NCBI GenBank assembly: GCA_013215095.1
Contig: JABSPM010000032.1
Location: forward strand, 1-32,973
DNA from: Flavobacteriaceae bacterium
GTDB taxonomy: Bacteria > Bacteroidota > Bacteroidia > Flavobacteriales > Flavobacteriaceae
DNA length: 32,973 nt
Direction of reading: 5' to 3'
Part shown: positions 7,209-16,712 of the stretch, in pieces
How the letters are laid out: the number at the start of each line of letters is the position of its first letter
How positions within the stretch are numbered: position 1 is the first letter of the stretch
Translations under genes and position numbers: made by a program
The notes under the pieces: model-generated
Told to the model about the DNA's origin: nothing
What the model saw: the letters and a program-made list of their open reading frames with translations, nothing else
Database searches by the model: none

Positions 7209-9356
7209 ATGAAAAGAGTACACCTTGTTCTAATAGCATTTCTAATGCTATTTTCAAACACTGTTTTTGCCAATGAAGGCATGTGGTTTTTAATGCACAT
7301 CAAGCGATTGATACATCGTGATATGGAAAAAATGGGGCTTCAATTAACACCTGAAGAAATCTATAATATCAACAATCAAAGTTTAAAAGATGCCATTGTA
7401 CAATTTAATGGCGGATGTACAGCAAGTATCATTTCAGATTCTGGATTAGTACTTACCAACCATCACTGTGGTTATAATGCTATTGCAGAATTATCTACTG
7501 AATCGCAAAACCACTTAAATAACGGATTTTGGGCAGGTTCTTTACAAGAAGAATTAAAGCCAGAAAGTTTATTTGTACGTTTCTTCGTGAGAATGGATGA
7601 TGTTACTGAGCGTATCTTATCGAAGTTAAATGATAACATGTCTGAAAAAGAACGTGAAGCAGTATTAAACCAAGAAATCGCTAAAATTGAACAAGAGAAC
7701 AATGAGGGTGGAAAATACACCGTTTCTGTACGTTCATTTTATCAAGGAAATGAGTTCTACTATTTTGTATATCAAGATTACAAGGATGTAAGACTGGTAG
7801 GAACACCTCCAAAAAGCGTTGGGAAATATGGTGGAGACACTGACAACTGGGAATGGCCTCGCCATACTGGAGACTTTTCATTGTTTAGAGTTTATGCAGA
7901 TGCTGAAGGAAATCCAGCAGACTATTCTAAAAACAATGTCCCTTTTAAAGCAACCTATCATTTACCTGTAAACATCGAAGGGGTTAAAGAAAATGATTTT
8001 GCTATGATTTTAGGATACCCAGGCCGTACCAACCGTTGGATGCCGGCAGAAGGTATTGAGCAAAATGTAAAATATGCCTATCCTGCTTGGGTAGAAGGCT
8101 CTAAATTAAGTATGGATGTAATGAAAAAATACATGGATGCAGACGAATCTGTAAACCTTATGTACACCTCCAAATATGCGGGAATTGCAAACTACTGGAA
8201 AAACCGTCAAGGAATGATTGACGCTTTAACAGCTCATAAAACTGCTGAAGCTAAACGTAAAGTTGAAAAGAAATTTAATAAATGGGCCCATAAAAAAACT
8301 AATAAAGCTACCTATGGCAATGTCATAAAAAACATTAATGCCTATTACGCCTTAACTAATGATAAAGCCAAGCATGACAACTATTTAATATCATTATTAC
8401 GCTCTAGTAAATTCTCTGTGTTACCATACAGAATTGGTAAAAACTTAGAATTTTACGTATCAGAAAATGAGGCTAAACGTCAAGAATTATTACCAAAATT
8501 ACAAGGATTAATCGCATCATCATATTCGGATTATCATTTACCATTAGAAAAGGAAATCTTAGCTGAGCAATTAAAGCTATACACGTCTAAATCTAATTAT
8601 GAATTACCTGAAATGATTACAGGGTTAGCTAAAGACAATAGTATTGAAGCTTATGTAAATGCCGCTTTTGAATTAAGTATATTTAGTTCTAAAGAGCGTG
8701 TTGAAGCCTTCTTAGCTTTCCCTAATGAAGCCTTATTAACTAACGACCCATTATTTAAATTATCAATAGAGTTATTAGATCAATACAGAGCAAAACCTGA
8801 TGCTTTGGAACAGCCAACAAATGATTTCCAAAAATCATTCAGATTATTAGTAGAAGGCTTAAGAGTTTCTGAATTAAGTAATGTAAAATATCCAGATGCA
8901 AATTCTACATTGCGTCTATCTTATGGAAAAGTACGCGCTTTACCAAAGGACCCAAGAAACGACGCTGAAGTAAACAATTATACTACGTTTAAAGGCATGA
9001 TTGCTAAGTACAAGCCAAATGATGAAGAGTTTGACTTACCAAAAGAAATGTTAGACATCTACAAAAAGAAAGATTACGGACGCTATGCGAACAGCAAAGG
9101 TGAATTACCAGTAAACTTTCTATCTGATAACGATATCACAGGCGGAAATTCTGGCTCTCCAGTACTTAATGGAAAAGGTGAATTAATTGGACTAGCTTTT
9201 GATGGCAACATCGAAGCCATGGCTGGTGATGTGATTTTTGATAAAAACTTGCAACGCACCATCAATGTAGATATTAGATATGTACTCTGGTTAATTGACA
9301 AGTATTCCAACGCTAAGCACATTGTTGATGAATTGACAATTATTAGTGATAAGTAA
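7209..9356 (+). CDS. S46-family dipeptidyl-peptidase, DPP7-like, secreted
   Basis: The 715-aa serine exopeptidase has a signal peptide (about residues 1-21, cut after VFA) and should act in the periplasm, releasing dipeptides from peptide N-termini. The S46 catalytic triad can be placed: His85 in LTNHHCGY, Asp222 in TGDFSLFRVYAD and Ser648 in GGNSGSPVLNG. The specificity residue, 18 positions after the catalytic serine, is Gly666 (in AFDGN). In Porphyromonas this site is Gly673 in DPP7 (hydrophobic or aliphatic P1 preference) and Arg673 in DPP11 (Asp/Glu preference), so a DPP7-like specificity is inferred. Such enzymes feed peptide catabolism in these bacteria. The gene is monocistronic, with a strong hairpin downstream. 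Confidence 0.93.
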   Translation: MKRVHLVLIAFLMLFSNTVFANEGMWFLMHIKRLIHRDMEKMGLQLTPEEIYNINNQSLKDAIVQFNGGCTASIISDSGLVLTNHHCGYNAIAELSTESQNHLNNGFWAGSLQEELKPESLFVRFFVRMDDVTERILSKLNDNMSEKEREAVLNQEIAKIEQENNEGGKYTVSVRSFYQGNEFYYFVYQDYKDVRLVGTPPKSVGKYGGDTDNWEWPRHTGDFSLFRVYADAEGNPADYSKNNVPFKATYHLPVNIEGVKENDFAMILGYPGRTNRWMPAEGIEQNVKYAYPAWVEGSKLSMDVMKKYMDADESVNLMYTSKYAGIANYWKNRQGMIDALTAHKTAEAKRKVEKKFNKWAHKKTNKATYGNVIKNINAYYALTNDKAKHDNYLISLLRSSKFSVLPYRIGKNLEFYVSENEAKRQELLPKLQGLIASSYSDYHLPLEKEILAEQLKLYTSKSNYELPEMITGLAKDNSIEAYVNAAFELSIFSSKERVEAFLAFPNEALLTNDPLFKLSIELLDQYRAKPDALEQPTNDFQKSFRLLVEGLRVSELSNVKYPDANSTLRLSYGKVRALPKDPRNDAEVNNYTTFKGMIAKYKPNDEEFDLPKEMLDIYKKKDYGRYANSKGELPVNFLSDNDITGGNSGSPVLNGKGELIGLAFDGNIEAMAGDVIFDKNLQRTINVDIRYVLWLIDKYSNAKHIVDELTIISDK

Positions 9357-9373
9357 ACTCTAAATACCATTAG

Positions 9374-9440
9374 AAGCTGCCTAAAACCCTAATGTTCTCT
9401 ACTAAAAAAGAACATTGTACTACTTTTAGGCAGCTTTTTA
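9374..9440 (+). terminator. Two-tier hairpin terminator after the S46 peptidase
   Basis: A perfect 13-bp outer stem, AAGCTGCCTAAAA (9374-9386) with TTTTAGGCAGCTT (9424-9436), encloses a second perfect 8-bp stem, AATGTTCT (9391-9398) with AGAACATT (9409-9416). A short T run follows the outer stem, so it works best for plus-strand transcripts. The outer stem alone could also act on the minus strand. Confidence 0.85.
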
Positions 9441-9466
9441 TATCAAATTGCGTCTTGGATACTATA

Positions 9467-9597
9467 GCACATTGTCCTTTTGATATTGCTTGATTAAAAT
9501 ATCCTTTTCTCATTTCTTTCAAAACAAAAAGAAACCGTAACTACGGCTGTGCTTTTATTTTCTCTTTATACAAAGAAAAAAATATCTTTTTAGCCAC
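9467..9597 (+). repeat. MITE-like repeat, copy A (degenerate)
   Basis: The sequence aligns in the same orientation with copy C at 26134-26286. Shared blocks include CTTGA.TAAAA, TCCTTTTCTC, AAAAAGAAACCGTA.CTA and an AAAGAAAAAA run near the right end. The left end follows a TA at 9465-9466, but its terminal repeat has decayed. The right end merges with the stop of the hydratase gene, so the boundary is uncertain. It has no coding potential. Confidence 0.6.
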
Positions 9598-10380
9598 TTA
9601 TTTTCCTGGAAAATCTGCTTTACGTTTTTCTAAGAATGCTGTTGTGCCTTCTTTAAAATCTTCCGTACCAAAACAGCTCCCAAATTCATTAACTTCTGCC
9701 TCATAGCCATTCACACCATCTTCAAAACCAGCGTTAATTGCTCTAATACTAGCACTAATAGCAACTGATGAGTTCCTCATAATTTTAATGGCAATTTTTT
9801 CACAGAAAGGGATTAAATCATCTTGATTTTGTACATGGTTTACCAAACCATAACGCATTGCTTGATTAGCATCAATCATACCAGCAGTCATAATCATCTC
9901 CATAGCACGACCTTTACCTATCAACTGCGGTAAACGCTGTGTTCCGCCATATCCAGGGATGACCCCAAGAGACACCTCTGGCAATCCCATTTTTGCAGTA
10001 TCACTAGCAACTCTAAAATGACAAGACATTGCCAATTCTAATCCACCTCCAAGAGCAAATCCATTGACTGCAGCAATAACTGGTGTTCCTAAATTTTCAA
10101 TAAAATCAAATAACAATTCTTGACCCTTTGCAGCCAATTGCCCACCTTGCTCAATATCAAAATTGGCAAACTCGCTAATGTCAGCACCTGCTACAAAAGC
10201 TTTTTCTCCGCTACCTGTAATAATAATTACCTGAGTCGCCGCATCTTCATCACAGCTTGCAAACGCATTATGTAGTTCTTGAATCGTTTCTTTATTCAGA
10301 GCATTAAGCTTTGAAGGTCTATTAATGGTAATTGTTGCAATACCATTATTTTGTTCTAGTATTAAATTGTTATAGCTCAT
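9598..10380 (-). CDS. Enoyl-CoA hydratase/isomerase (crotonase family)
   Basis: The 260-aa protein has the usual length of short-chain enoyl-CoA hydratase, which hydrates 2-enoyl-CoA in fatty acid beta-oxidation or butyrate-type pathways. The oxyanion-hole motif AGADI lies at residues 64-68. The second CoA-binding segment, NGFALGGGLELA, is at 106-117. The two catalytic glutamates are E115 and E135 (GLPEVSLGVIPG), 20 apart as in rat mitochondrial hydratase. It starts 3 nt after the stop of the upstream histidine kinase gene, so the two are likely co-transcribed, although a functional link is not obvious. Confidence 0.92.
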   Translation of the reverse strand: MSYNNLILEQNNGIATITINRPSKLNALNKETIQELHNAFASCDEDAATQVIIITGSGEKAFVAGADISEFANFDIEQGGQLAAKGQELLFDFIENLGTPVIAAVNGFALGGGLELAMSCHFRVASDTAKMGLPEVSLGVIPGYGGTQRLPQLIGKGRAMEMIMTAGMIDANQAMRYGLVNHVQNQDDLIPFCEKIAIKIMRNSSVAISASIRAINAGFEDGVNGYEAEVNEFGSCFGTEDFKEGTTAFLEKRKADFPGK

Positions 10381-10383
10381 TAT

Positions 10384-11835
10384 TTATTCTTTTGGAAAAG
10401 TCACTCTAAATTCGGTACCTTTATGTTCTTGAGATGTAAAATTAATATTTCCGCCATAAGTTTCAATAATATTTTTAATCATTGGCAACCCTAATCCCAT
10501 TCCACTAGATTTGGTTGTAAATTTTGGCTCAAAAACTTTAGCTTTATTATCTTCTGAAATTCCAGTTCCATTATCCGTTACAGAAATAACGACATTTTCG
10601 GCATTGGTATGCACATCTACTACAATCTTCTTTTCTTCTACAGTATCTAAGGCCTGAATTGCATTCTTAACTAAATTCGTTAGCACACGAATCAACTGTG
10701 TACGATCAAACTTAGCTATAATTTCTTTTTCGGAAGCTACAAATATAATATAACTCTCTGTAAAAATGTCCAAAGCCAAATCAATAACCTTAACAACATT
10801 AAGCATTTCTTTTTTTTGTGCTGGCATCTTAGCAAAATTGGAGAATGCAGATGCAATAGAACTCATCGTATCTATTTGCTGTATTAAAGTCTTGCTGTAT
10901 TCCTTTACTTTTTGATGAATATTTGGATCCTCTGGATCAAACTTGCGTTGAAAACTTTGCACACTTAATCGCATTGGCGTTAATGGGTTTTTAATCTCGT
11001 GGGCAACTTGCTTTGCCATTTCTCGCCATGCTTGTTCGCGCTCGCTCGTAGCTAATTTGACTGCACTTTCTTCCAACTCGTCAATCATACTATTGTAAGA
11101 CTCCACCAATAAAGAAACGTCTTGGCTTGCTCCTTTTAGTTCTATTTTTTTATTACGATGTTCCAGGCGTGTTTCGTCCATTTTATCACTTATAGTCTTT
11201 AAAGAACGTGTAATATAGCGTGACACAAAATAAGCAAAGGCTACTGCTACAAACAACATTACCAAATAAGCATATCCTAGACGCTTTAAAAACTCTCGGA
11301 GCTCTACATCGTTAAACGAGTCATCTTCAAAATAAGGCACATTAAGAATACCTATAGGTTTTGCTTTCTGATTGGTAAAAATCACATAAGATGACCTATA
11401 ATCGCCGCCCAATCTTTCATCCTTCTTGGTATAGCGTTTGTCAACACTATTTTTCAAATAGTTAAGAATATCTGGAGACAAGCAACGAGATAACGAGTCG
11501 GTTGTAAAACTTGGTCTTGAACCTTTTACTAAAGTTCCTTCTAAGTCATATAAATTAAATTCTACATTAACAATATGAGCAATTTTATAAATATCTTTTT
11601 TAAAAATTAAATCGAGATATTCGGATTCTGTAGGCCAGGACGTTTCTTTAAGCACATAATTAACACTCGATAAAATCTGTGCTTCTTTTCTATCCAAGCG
11701 TTGCTTATGATAATCTTTGGACTGCTCATGATATTGATATATAGTTACTGCAGCAATTAATACCGAAGCAACAACCACCAGCAAAATCATGTAAATAAAA
11801 ATACGCGAACGTAAGGACAATCTACTATGAGCCAT
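10384..11835 (-). CDS. NtrY-like membrane sensor histidine kinase
   Basis: The 483-aa protein is read from ATG 11835; an upstream in-frame TTG at 11841 is less likely. Membrane helix 1 (about residues 12-32) and helix 2 (about 186-206) enclose a sensor domain of about 150 residues. A HAMP linker follows (to about 265). The HisKA domain has phospho-acceptor His279 (AKQVAHEIKNPLTPMRL), a form typical of NtrY kinases. The ATPase domain carries the N box (NLVKNAIQAL, 387-396), G1 (DNGTGI, 421-426) and G2 (GMGLGL, 445-450). No response regulator is adjacent, so the partner must be encoded elsewhere. The signal is unknown. Confidence 0.92.
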   Translation of the reverse strand: MAHSRLSLRSRIFIYMILLVVVASVLIAAVTIYQYHEQSKDYHKQRLDRKEAQILSSVNYVLKETSWPTESEYLDLIFKKDIYKIAHIVNVEFNLYDLEGTLVKGSRPSFTTDSLSRCLSPDILNYLKNSVDKRYTKKDERLGGDYRSSYVIFTNQKAKPIGILNVPYFEDDSFNDVELREFLKRLGYAYLVMLFVAVAFAYFVSRYITRSLKTISDKMDETRLEHRNKKIELKGASQDVSLLVESYNSMIDELEESAVKLATSEREQAWREMAKQVAHEIKNPLTPMRLSVQSFQRKFDPEDPNIHQKVKEYSKTLIQQIDTMSSIASAFSNFAKMPAQKKEMLNVVKVIDLALDIFTESYIIFVASEKEIIAKFDRTQLIRVLTNLVKNAIQALDTVEEKKIVVDVHTNAENVVISVTDNGTGISEDNKAKVFEPKFTTKSSGMGLGLPMIKNIIETYGGNINFTSQEHKGTEFRVTFPKE

Positions 11836-11907
11836 AAACAATTTATTTGGTTAAATATAGCAATAATCGCGCCATAAATCGGTTTATGGTTTCATGAAAT
11901 TTTAATA

Positions 11908-11915
11908 CAAATATA
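11908..11915 (-). promoter_or_regulatory. Candidate -7 box (TATATTTG) for the kinase-hydratase operon
   Basis: It matches TAnnTTTG on the minus strand, 73 nt upstream of the kinase ATG. No -33 TTG at the usual distance is clear. Confidence 0.4.
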
Positions 11916-12000
11916 CCACTACGATTTACAAAAATTTATAGGGCAAATTTGTTAAGCTTTAAATTGAAAACTCTAAATATTTCTTATTCATTCTTTATAT

Positions 12001-15000
12001 TTAATCCTCAACAAACAAATAATGTAATTGTTTTGCGTTAAAAGCAGCGTTAAAGGCTTTTATTTCATTAGCAATGATAGTATTAAAGGCATTTAATTGC
12101 ACTTCTATTTTTTGTGTTAATTCATTTTTAACAGCTATATCCTGTGCTGTTGGAGCAAAGTCTCCCATGCTTACTAAAGCATTTAAATGCCCTAATTTAT
12201 TTGTCAATCGAATTGGAAAATTTAACGGATCTTGTCCACTTCTATTTTTTGTTTGATACAGTGTCTCTTCAATATCTGTTAATTTTTCTTTTAGTGCTTT
12301 TGCTTTTTCTAAAAGTGTACTAACATTATCATCATCTTTATATTGATCTTCAAATGCGGTTAATTGCTTATTTATTTTTCTTAGTTTTTTTATGGACTTA
12401 TGCGCTTTATCCATAGTCTTGTTAATAGCTTTAACAAACTCAAATTGCTGCTTCATCTCATCTAAAGTACTTTCAGTTCTCGGATCGGAAAGAATAGTAA
12501 ATGGTTGAGACATTTCAACCTTAGGCGATATGGGTTTATCCTCGGATTTCGATACAACTCTTAGGCTCACTTTATAATCTCCTGGAATTGCCCTCGGACC
12601 TTGCAAACTAGCCCACCACAAAATCATATCCTTTAAGCGTTCTGCGCCATCATAAGTCATATCCCATACAAATTGATTGGCGCCTTTTTTAACCTTTAAA
12701 TTATGTTTTTGGTCTTTAGTGCTAAAGGTTTTAATAGTATCGCCTTTGATATCAAAATAGGTTAATGAGACCTCATCGTTTTCTGTATAATCTTCTAGAT
12801 AAAAATAAGTTATTACACCATTGGGATGGTTTGTTCCTGCGGTTTTACTACCTGTTATACTTCCACCACGCATGCGATAGGTATCTTTTGGTTGAAACAA
12901 CATATTCTTACTAGCATCGCTGGTATACAATTGATGTAAAAGGGTTAGATCATCAATAATCCATACACTTCGCCCTTGTGTAGCCACAATCAAATTGTTA
13001 TCCTTTATTGTCAAATCTGTAATTGGCACAATTGGTAAATTCAACTGAAAAGGCTTCCAATGTTTACCATCGTCAAACGAAATATACATTCCTGTTTCTG
13101 TCCCTAGATACAATAAACCTTTTTGCTTTGGATCCTCTCTTAATACTCGCGTAAAATGTTCTGCATTAATTCCAGTTGTTATTTTCCTCCAAGATTCACC
13201 ATAATCACTGGTCTTATAGATATAAGGTGCAAAATCTCCTGTTTTATATTTGGTTCCAACAACGTAACATGTTCCTGCATCAAAGGCACTTGGTTCTATA
13301 CTATTAATCATCATCCATTCTGGCATTCCTTCTGGCGTAACATTCTCCCAATTTTCTCCTCCATTCTTTGTAACATGAACCAAACCGTCATCACTACCAA
13401 CCCAAATTAGTCCTTCAGTTACTGGTGATTCTTTCGCAGCAAAAATGGTACAGTAATATTCTACAGAAGTATTGTCTTGTGTAATTGGTCCTCCTGAAGA
13501 TTTAAGTTTTTCAGGGTCATTTCGTGTTAAATCTGGACTAATGATATCCCAAGAATATCCTTCATTTTCAGTGACGTGAACATGATTTGAAAAGGTATAT
13601 AATCGGTTAGGATTATGCTTAGAAAATAGAATTGGGAAGTTCCATTGGAAACGATATTTCATCCCTTCTGCGCCATGCCCCATTGGATTATCTGGCCATA
13701 CATTAATTGCCCTAACACTTCCTGTTTTATGATTCACTCTGGTTAAAAAACCATCATAGCTTCCTCCATAAACAATGTCGTTATTCTCTGGATCTACAGC
13801 AATATGTGCCGACTCTCCCCCAGCTGTATGCTCCCAATCGTCCTCGTCTATACTCCAACCTTCTGTACGATGAGACATACGTATTGCAGAATTATCTTGT
13901 TGTGCGACATAAATTCGATATGGAAAATGATTATCAGTAGTTACTCTATAAAATTGTGATGTTGGTTGATTGTGATACGTCGACCATGTTTCTCCTCCAT
14001 CATAGCTTACTTGCGCACCACCATCATCTCCTATAATCATGCGATCTGGATTTTCTGGTGCTATCCATAAATCGTGATGATCTCCATGTGGTGCATTATG
14101 CGTTGTAAATGTTTTTCCGCCATCCTCACTCCTGTGATAACGCACATTTAACACATATACTTTATCTACATCTTTAGTATCTGCATAGACACGCGAGTAA
14201 TACCAAGCACGCTGGCGAAGTTTACGTTCACTATTGACTTGTTGCCATGTGTTTCCACCATCTTCACTTCGATACAAACCGCCTTTATCTTTATGCTCAA
14301 CCATTGCCCAAACGCGTTGGTTGTTCACTGGCGATACAGTTACGCCAATAATCCCTAATGTCCCTGTTGGAAAACCAGAATGTCTTGAGATCTCCTTCCA
14401 TGTGTTTCCACTATCTGTACTTTTCCAAAGCGCCGAACCTTCTCCACCCGAACTCAAACTATAAGGTGTGCGTTGTACACGCCACGTGGAAGCATAGAGA
14501 TGTCTTGGATTGGTTGGATCTAGTATCAAATCTACAACTCCAGACTGATCATTTGAAAATAAAATCTTTTTCCATGTGTTTCCACCATCTATACTTTTGT
14601 ATAAACCTCTGTTTTCGGTTGGCTTATAAATATTACCTAAAACACCTGCATATACGATATCCGAATTGGTTGGGTGGACCGCAATTCTTGGAATATGCCT
14701 AGATTGCTTTAATCCTGATTCTTGCCATGTCTTTCCAGCATCAACACTTTTCCATACACCATATCCTGAGGACACATTACCTCGAACCGTTTTTTCTCCT
14801 CCTCCTATATAAATTACATTAGGATCACTCTTAGATATCGTAATAGCGCCAATACTTCCTCCAAAAAAACCATCGGAGATGTTCTCCCATTCACGACCGC
14901 CGTTTGTGGTTTTCCATATACCACCACCTGTTGCTCCAAAGTAAAAAAGGTTGGGTTGATTTGGAACCCCTGTTACAGCTGCACTACGTCCGCCTCTAAA

Positions 15001-15120
15001 AGGCCCAATAAGTCGATATTCTAAAGCTGAGTATTGTTTTTCATCAAAACTTTGAGATTGGATTTGAAGGACACCTGCTAAACACAAAACAAATATTCCT
15101 AATATTCTAAAAGCGCTCAT
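12001..15120 (-). CDS. Large secreted Asp-box (BNR/sortilin-like) beta-propeller protein
   Basis: The protein is 1039 aa from ATG 15120 (MSAFRILG), giving a clean signal peptide (about residues 1-23, cut near IQSQS). The frame is open further upstream, but that extension has no signal sequence. About ten Asp boxes of the type S.DGG.TW are visible (SVDAGKTWQ, SIDGGNTWK, STDSGNTWK, SEDGGNTWQ, SYDGGETWS, TKNGGENWE, TSDYGESWR, SFDDGKHWK and others). They indicate one or two VPS10/sortilin-like or xyloglucanase-like propellers. The C-terminal part has an Ig-like segment and a lysine-rich helical region (about 920-1000). Such proteins are often labelled glycosyl hydrolase, but no catalytic residues can be assigned. 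No T9SS domain is visible. Confidence 0.85.
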   Translation of the reverse strand: MSAFRILGIFVLCLAGVLQIQSQSFDEKQYSALEYRLIGPFRGGRSAAVTGVPNQPNLFYFGATGGGIWKTTNGGREWENISDGFFGGSIGAITISKSDPNVIYIGGGEKTVRGNVSSGYGVWKSVDAGKTWQESGLKQSRHIPRIAVHPTNSDIVYAGVLGNIYKPTENRGLYKSIDGGNTWKKILFSNDQSGVVDLILDPTNPRHLYASTWRVQRTPYSLSSGGEGSALWKSTDSGNTWKEISRHSGFPTGTLGIIGVTVSPVNNQRVWAMVEHKDKGGLYRSEDGGNTWQQVNSERKLRQRAWYYSRVYADTKDVDKVYVLNVRYHRSEDGGKTFTTHNAPHGDHHDLWIAPENPDRMIIGDDGGAQVSYDGGETWSTYHNQPTSQFYRVTTDNHFPYRIYVAQQDNSAIRMSHRTEGWSIDEDDWEHTAGGESAHIAVDPENNDIVYGGSYDGFLTRVNHKTGSVRAINVWPDNPMGHGAEGMKYRFQWNFPILFSKHNPNRLYTFSNHVHVTENEGYSWDIISPDLTRNDPEKLKSSGGPITQDNTSVEYYCTIFAAKESPVTEGLIWVGSDDGLVHVTKNGGENWENVTPEGMPEWMMINSIEPSAFDAGTCYVVGTKYKTGDFAPYIYKTSDYGESWRKITTGINAEHFTRVLREDPKQKGLLYLGTETGMYISFDDGKHWKPFQLNLPIVPITDLTIKDNNLIVATQGRSVWIIDDLTLLHQLYTSDASKNMLFQPKDTYRMRGGSITGSKTAGTNHPNGVITYFYLEDYTENDEVSLTYFDIKGDTIKTFSTKDQKHNLKVKKGANQFVWDMTYDGAERLKDMILWWASLQGPRAIPGDYKVSLRVVSKSEDKPISPKVEMSQPFTILSDPRTESTLDEMKQQFEFVKAINKTMDKAHKSIKKLRKINKQLTAFEDQYKDDDNVSTLLEKAKALKEKLTDIEETLYQTKNRSGQDPLNFPIRLTNKLGHLNALVSMGDFAPTAQDIAVKNELTQKIEVQLNAFNTIIANEIKAFNAAFNAKQLHYLFVED

Positions 15121-15220
15121 TATATTATAAATTGGTTGGTTATACGTTTTAAAAATAAGTAATATTACATATACATTGCATATCAATTCTAAGTTTGTTT
15201 TCAAATAACTCGTAATAGTA

Positions 15221-16591
15221 CTATTTGGACGAATTTGTTTGAGTTTCCATTTTGGACTTCAAACGTTTTACTTCTATATGCAGAAAAAGTGCCGTAACTA
15301 AAGTAGACAACACATCAGAAATTGGAAATGCCATCCACACGCCCAATTCGCCATAAAATTGAGGTAAAATAAATATTAAAGGAATAAAGAAAAACCCCTG
15401 TCTTGTTAAGGTTAATAATAGGGCAGGAATTGCTTTTCCTACCGCTTGAAAATACGCAGCACCTATTAATTGAACTGTAATAATTGGGGTTGCAGCAAAC
15501 ACCCAACGAATAGCACTTGGTGTTTCATTCAGCACAGCGACATCTGAGGTAAACATTTTGGTTATTGGTAATGGCAACCACATTAAAATCACAAAAATAA
15601 CAGATGCTAATATTGCAGCATATCGTATTGCTGTAGCAATAGTTTTTTCAACACGATCATAGGCTTTTGCACCATAATTATAGCCAGCAATAGGTAAGAA
15701 ACCTTGTGTAATTCCAAACACTGGAAACAAGGCAAACATCAACATTCTTCCAACAATAGCATAAGCAGTTACCGAGGTTTCCCCACCAAAATCATATAAA
15801 ATATTATTCATCAATAAATAAGTAACACTTACAACGGCTTGCCTAGACAAAGTTACAAAGCCTAAAGAAGAAATTTCGGATACAATACTAGATTTTAATT
15901 TCAAATGACGAAAATTGATTTTCAACTCAGAATTCTTTGATAAGAAAAACCATAAAATATAGAGTCCACATAAAACATATGAGCCTGTAGTTGCCCATGC
16001 CGCGCCAGCCATTCCAAGGTTTAAAACTTTAATAAAAACTACATCTAGAATAATATTCCCAACAGAAGGGAACAACATTGCCATCATTGCAAATTTGGGT
16101 TTTCCTTCTGCTCTAATAACTGGGTTTCCCATCATACACATTGCCAAAACTGGCACCCCATAAAGAATGATTTCATAATACGTCTTTGCAGATTCAAACA
16201 TCGCACCTTTACCTCCAAATAACGGAATAATAGCATCTACATAGTATAATCCAAAAAAGACCATAACTACTGTTAATGATAAAGTTAGAGCAATTTGATT
16301 CCCAAAGGTGCTTAAGGCCTTTGATTTTTCATTAGATCCAAGCGCTCTTGATATGATGGAAGACCCTCCAACACCAATAGCCATTCCGAGTGCAGCAATA
16401 AAAAAAGACACTGGAAGCACCACATTAATAGCTGCAATAGCAACAGATCCGATCCAATTACCTACAAAAATTGTATCAACTAAGATGTTTAAAGACATTA
16501 CCAAAATGCCTATAGCCGCAGGTAATGCTTGCTTAACTAGCAATTTTCCAATAGGTTGGGTTCCGAGATCCTGTGATACTACTTTTGTCAT
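15221..16591 (-). CDS. MATE-family efflux transporter
   Basis: The 456-aa protein has the length and pattern of 12 membrane helices in two related halves expected for MATE exporters, which expel cationic drugs or metabolites with Na+ or H+ antiport. The first half opens with PIGKLLVKQALPAAIGILVM and VDTIFVGNWIGSVAIAAI, a hallmark of the DinF/MepA group. The second half repeats the pattern (GITQGFLPIAGYNYGAK). It lies about 100 nt upstream of the propeller gene on the same strand. The substrate cannot be predicted. Confidence 0.9.
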   Translation of the reverse strand: MTKVVSQDLGTQPIGKLLVKQALPAAIGILVMSLNILVDTIFVGNWIGSVAIAAINVVLPVSFFIAALGMAIGVGGSSIISRALGSNEKSKALSTFGNQIALTLSLTVVMVFFGLYYVDAIIPLFGGKGAMFESAKTYYEIILYGVPVLAMCMMGNPVIRAEGKPKFAMMAMLFPSVGNIILDVVFIKVLNLGMAGAAWATTGSYVLCGLYILWFFLSKNSELKINFRHLKLKSSIVSEISSLGFVTLSRQAVVSVTYLLMNNILYDFGGETSVTAYAIVGRMLMFALFPVFGITQGFLPIAGYNYGAKAYDRVEKTIATAIRYAAILASVIFVILMWLPLPITKMFTSDVAVLNETPSAIRWVFAATPIITVQLIGAAYFQAVGKAIPALLLTLTRQGFFFIPLIFILPQFYGELGVWMAFPISDVLSTLVTALFLHIEVKRLKSKMETQTNSSK

Positions 16592-16712
16592 TTGGTCATA
16601 TATAAGTCAACGAAAATAATAAAATTGAGGCGTATGCACTATTAAAAGCTGTTAAGATTATTTTCCGATAGTTTCCAAATAATTACTATTTTTAAACCTT
16701 AAATATATTTTA

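Noticed and set aside
9598-9618. The hydratase 3' end as a MITE-derived C-terminus, because the MITE right end would fall there
   Set aside because: KADFPGK is a normal ending for this family, so the similarity to the MITE end is probably chance.
14358-14702. Plus-strand frame of 114 codons inside the propeller gene
   Set aside because: It is antisense to well-conserved Asp boxes, with no family features or ribosome site.
15121-15204. 28-residue upstream extension of the Asp-box propeller protein
   Set aside because: It places the signal peptide inside the protein; ATG 15120 gives a normal export signal.
16308-16619. Plus-strand frame of 103 codons inside the MATE gene
   Set aside because: It is an antisense shadow of membrane helices, with no independent evidence.
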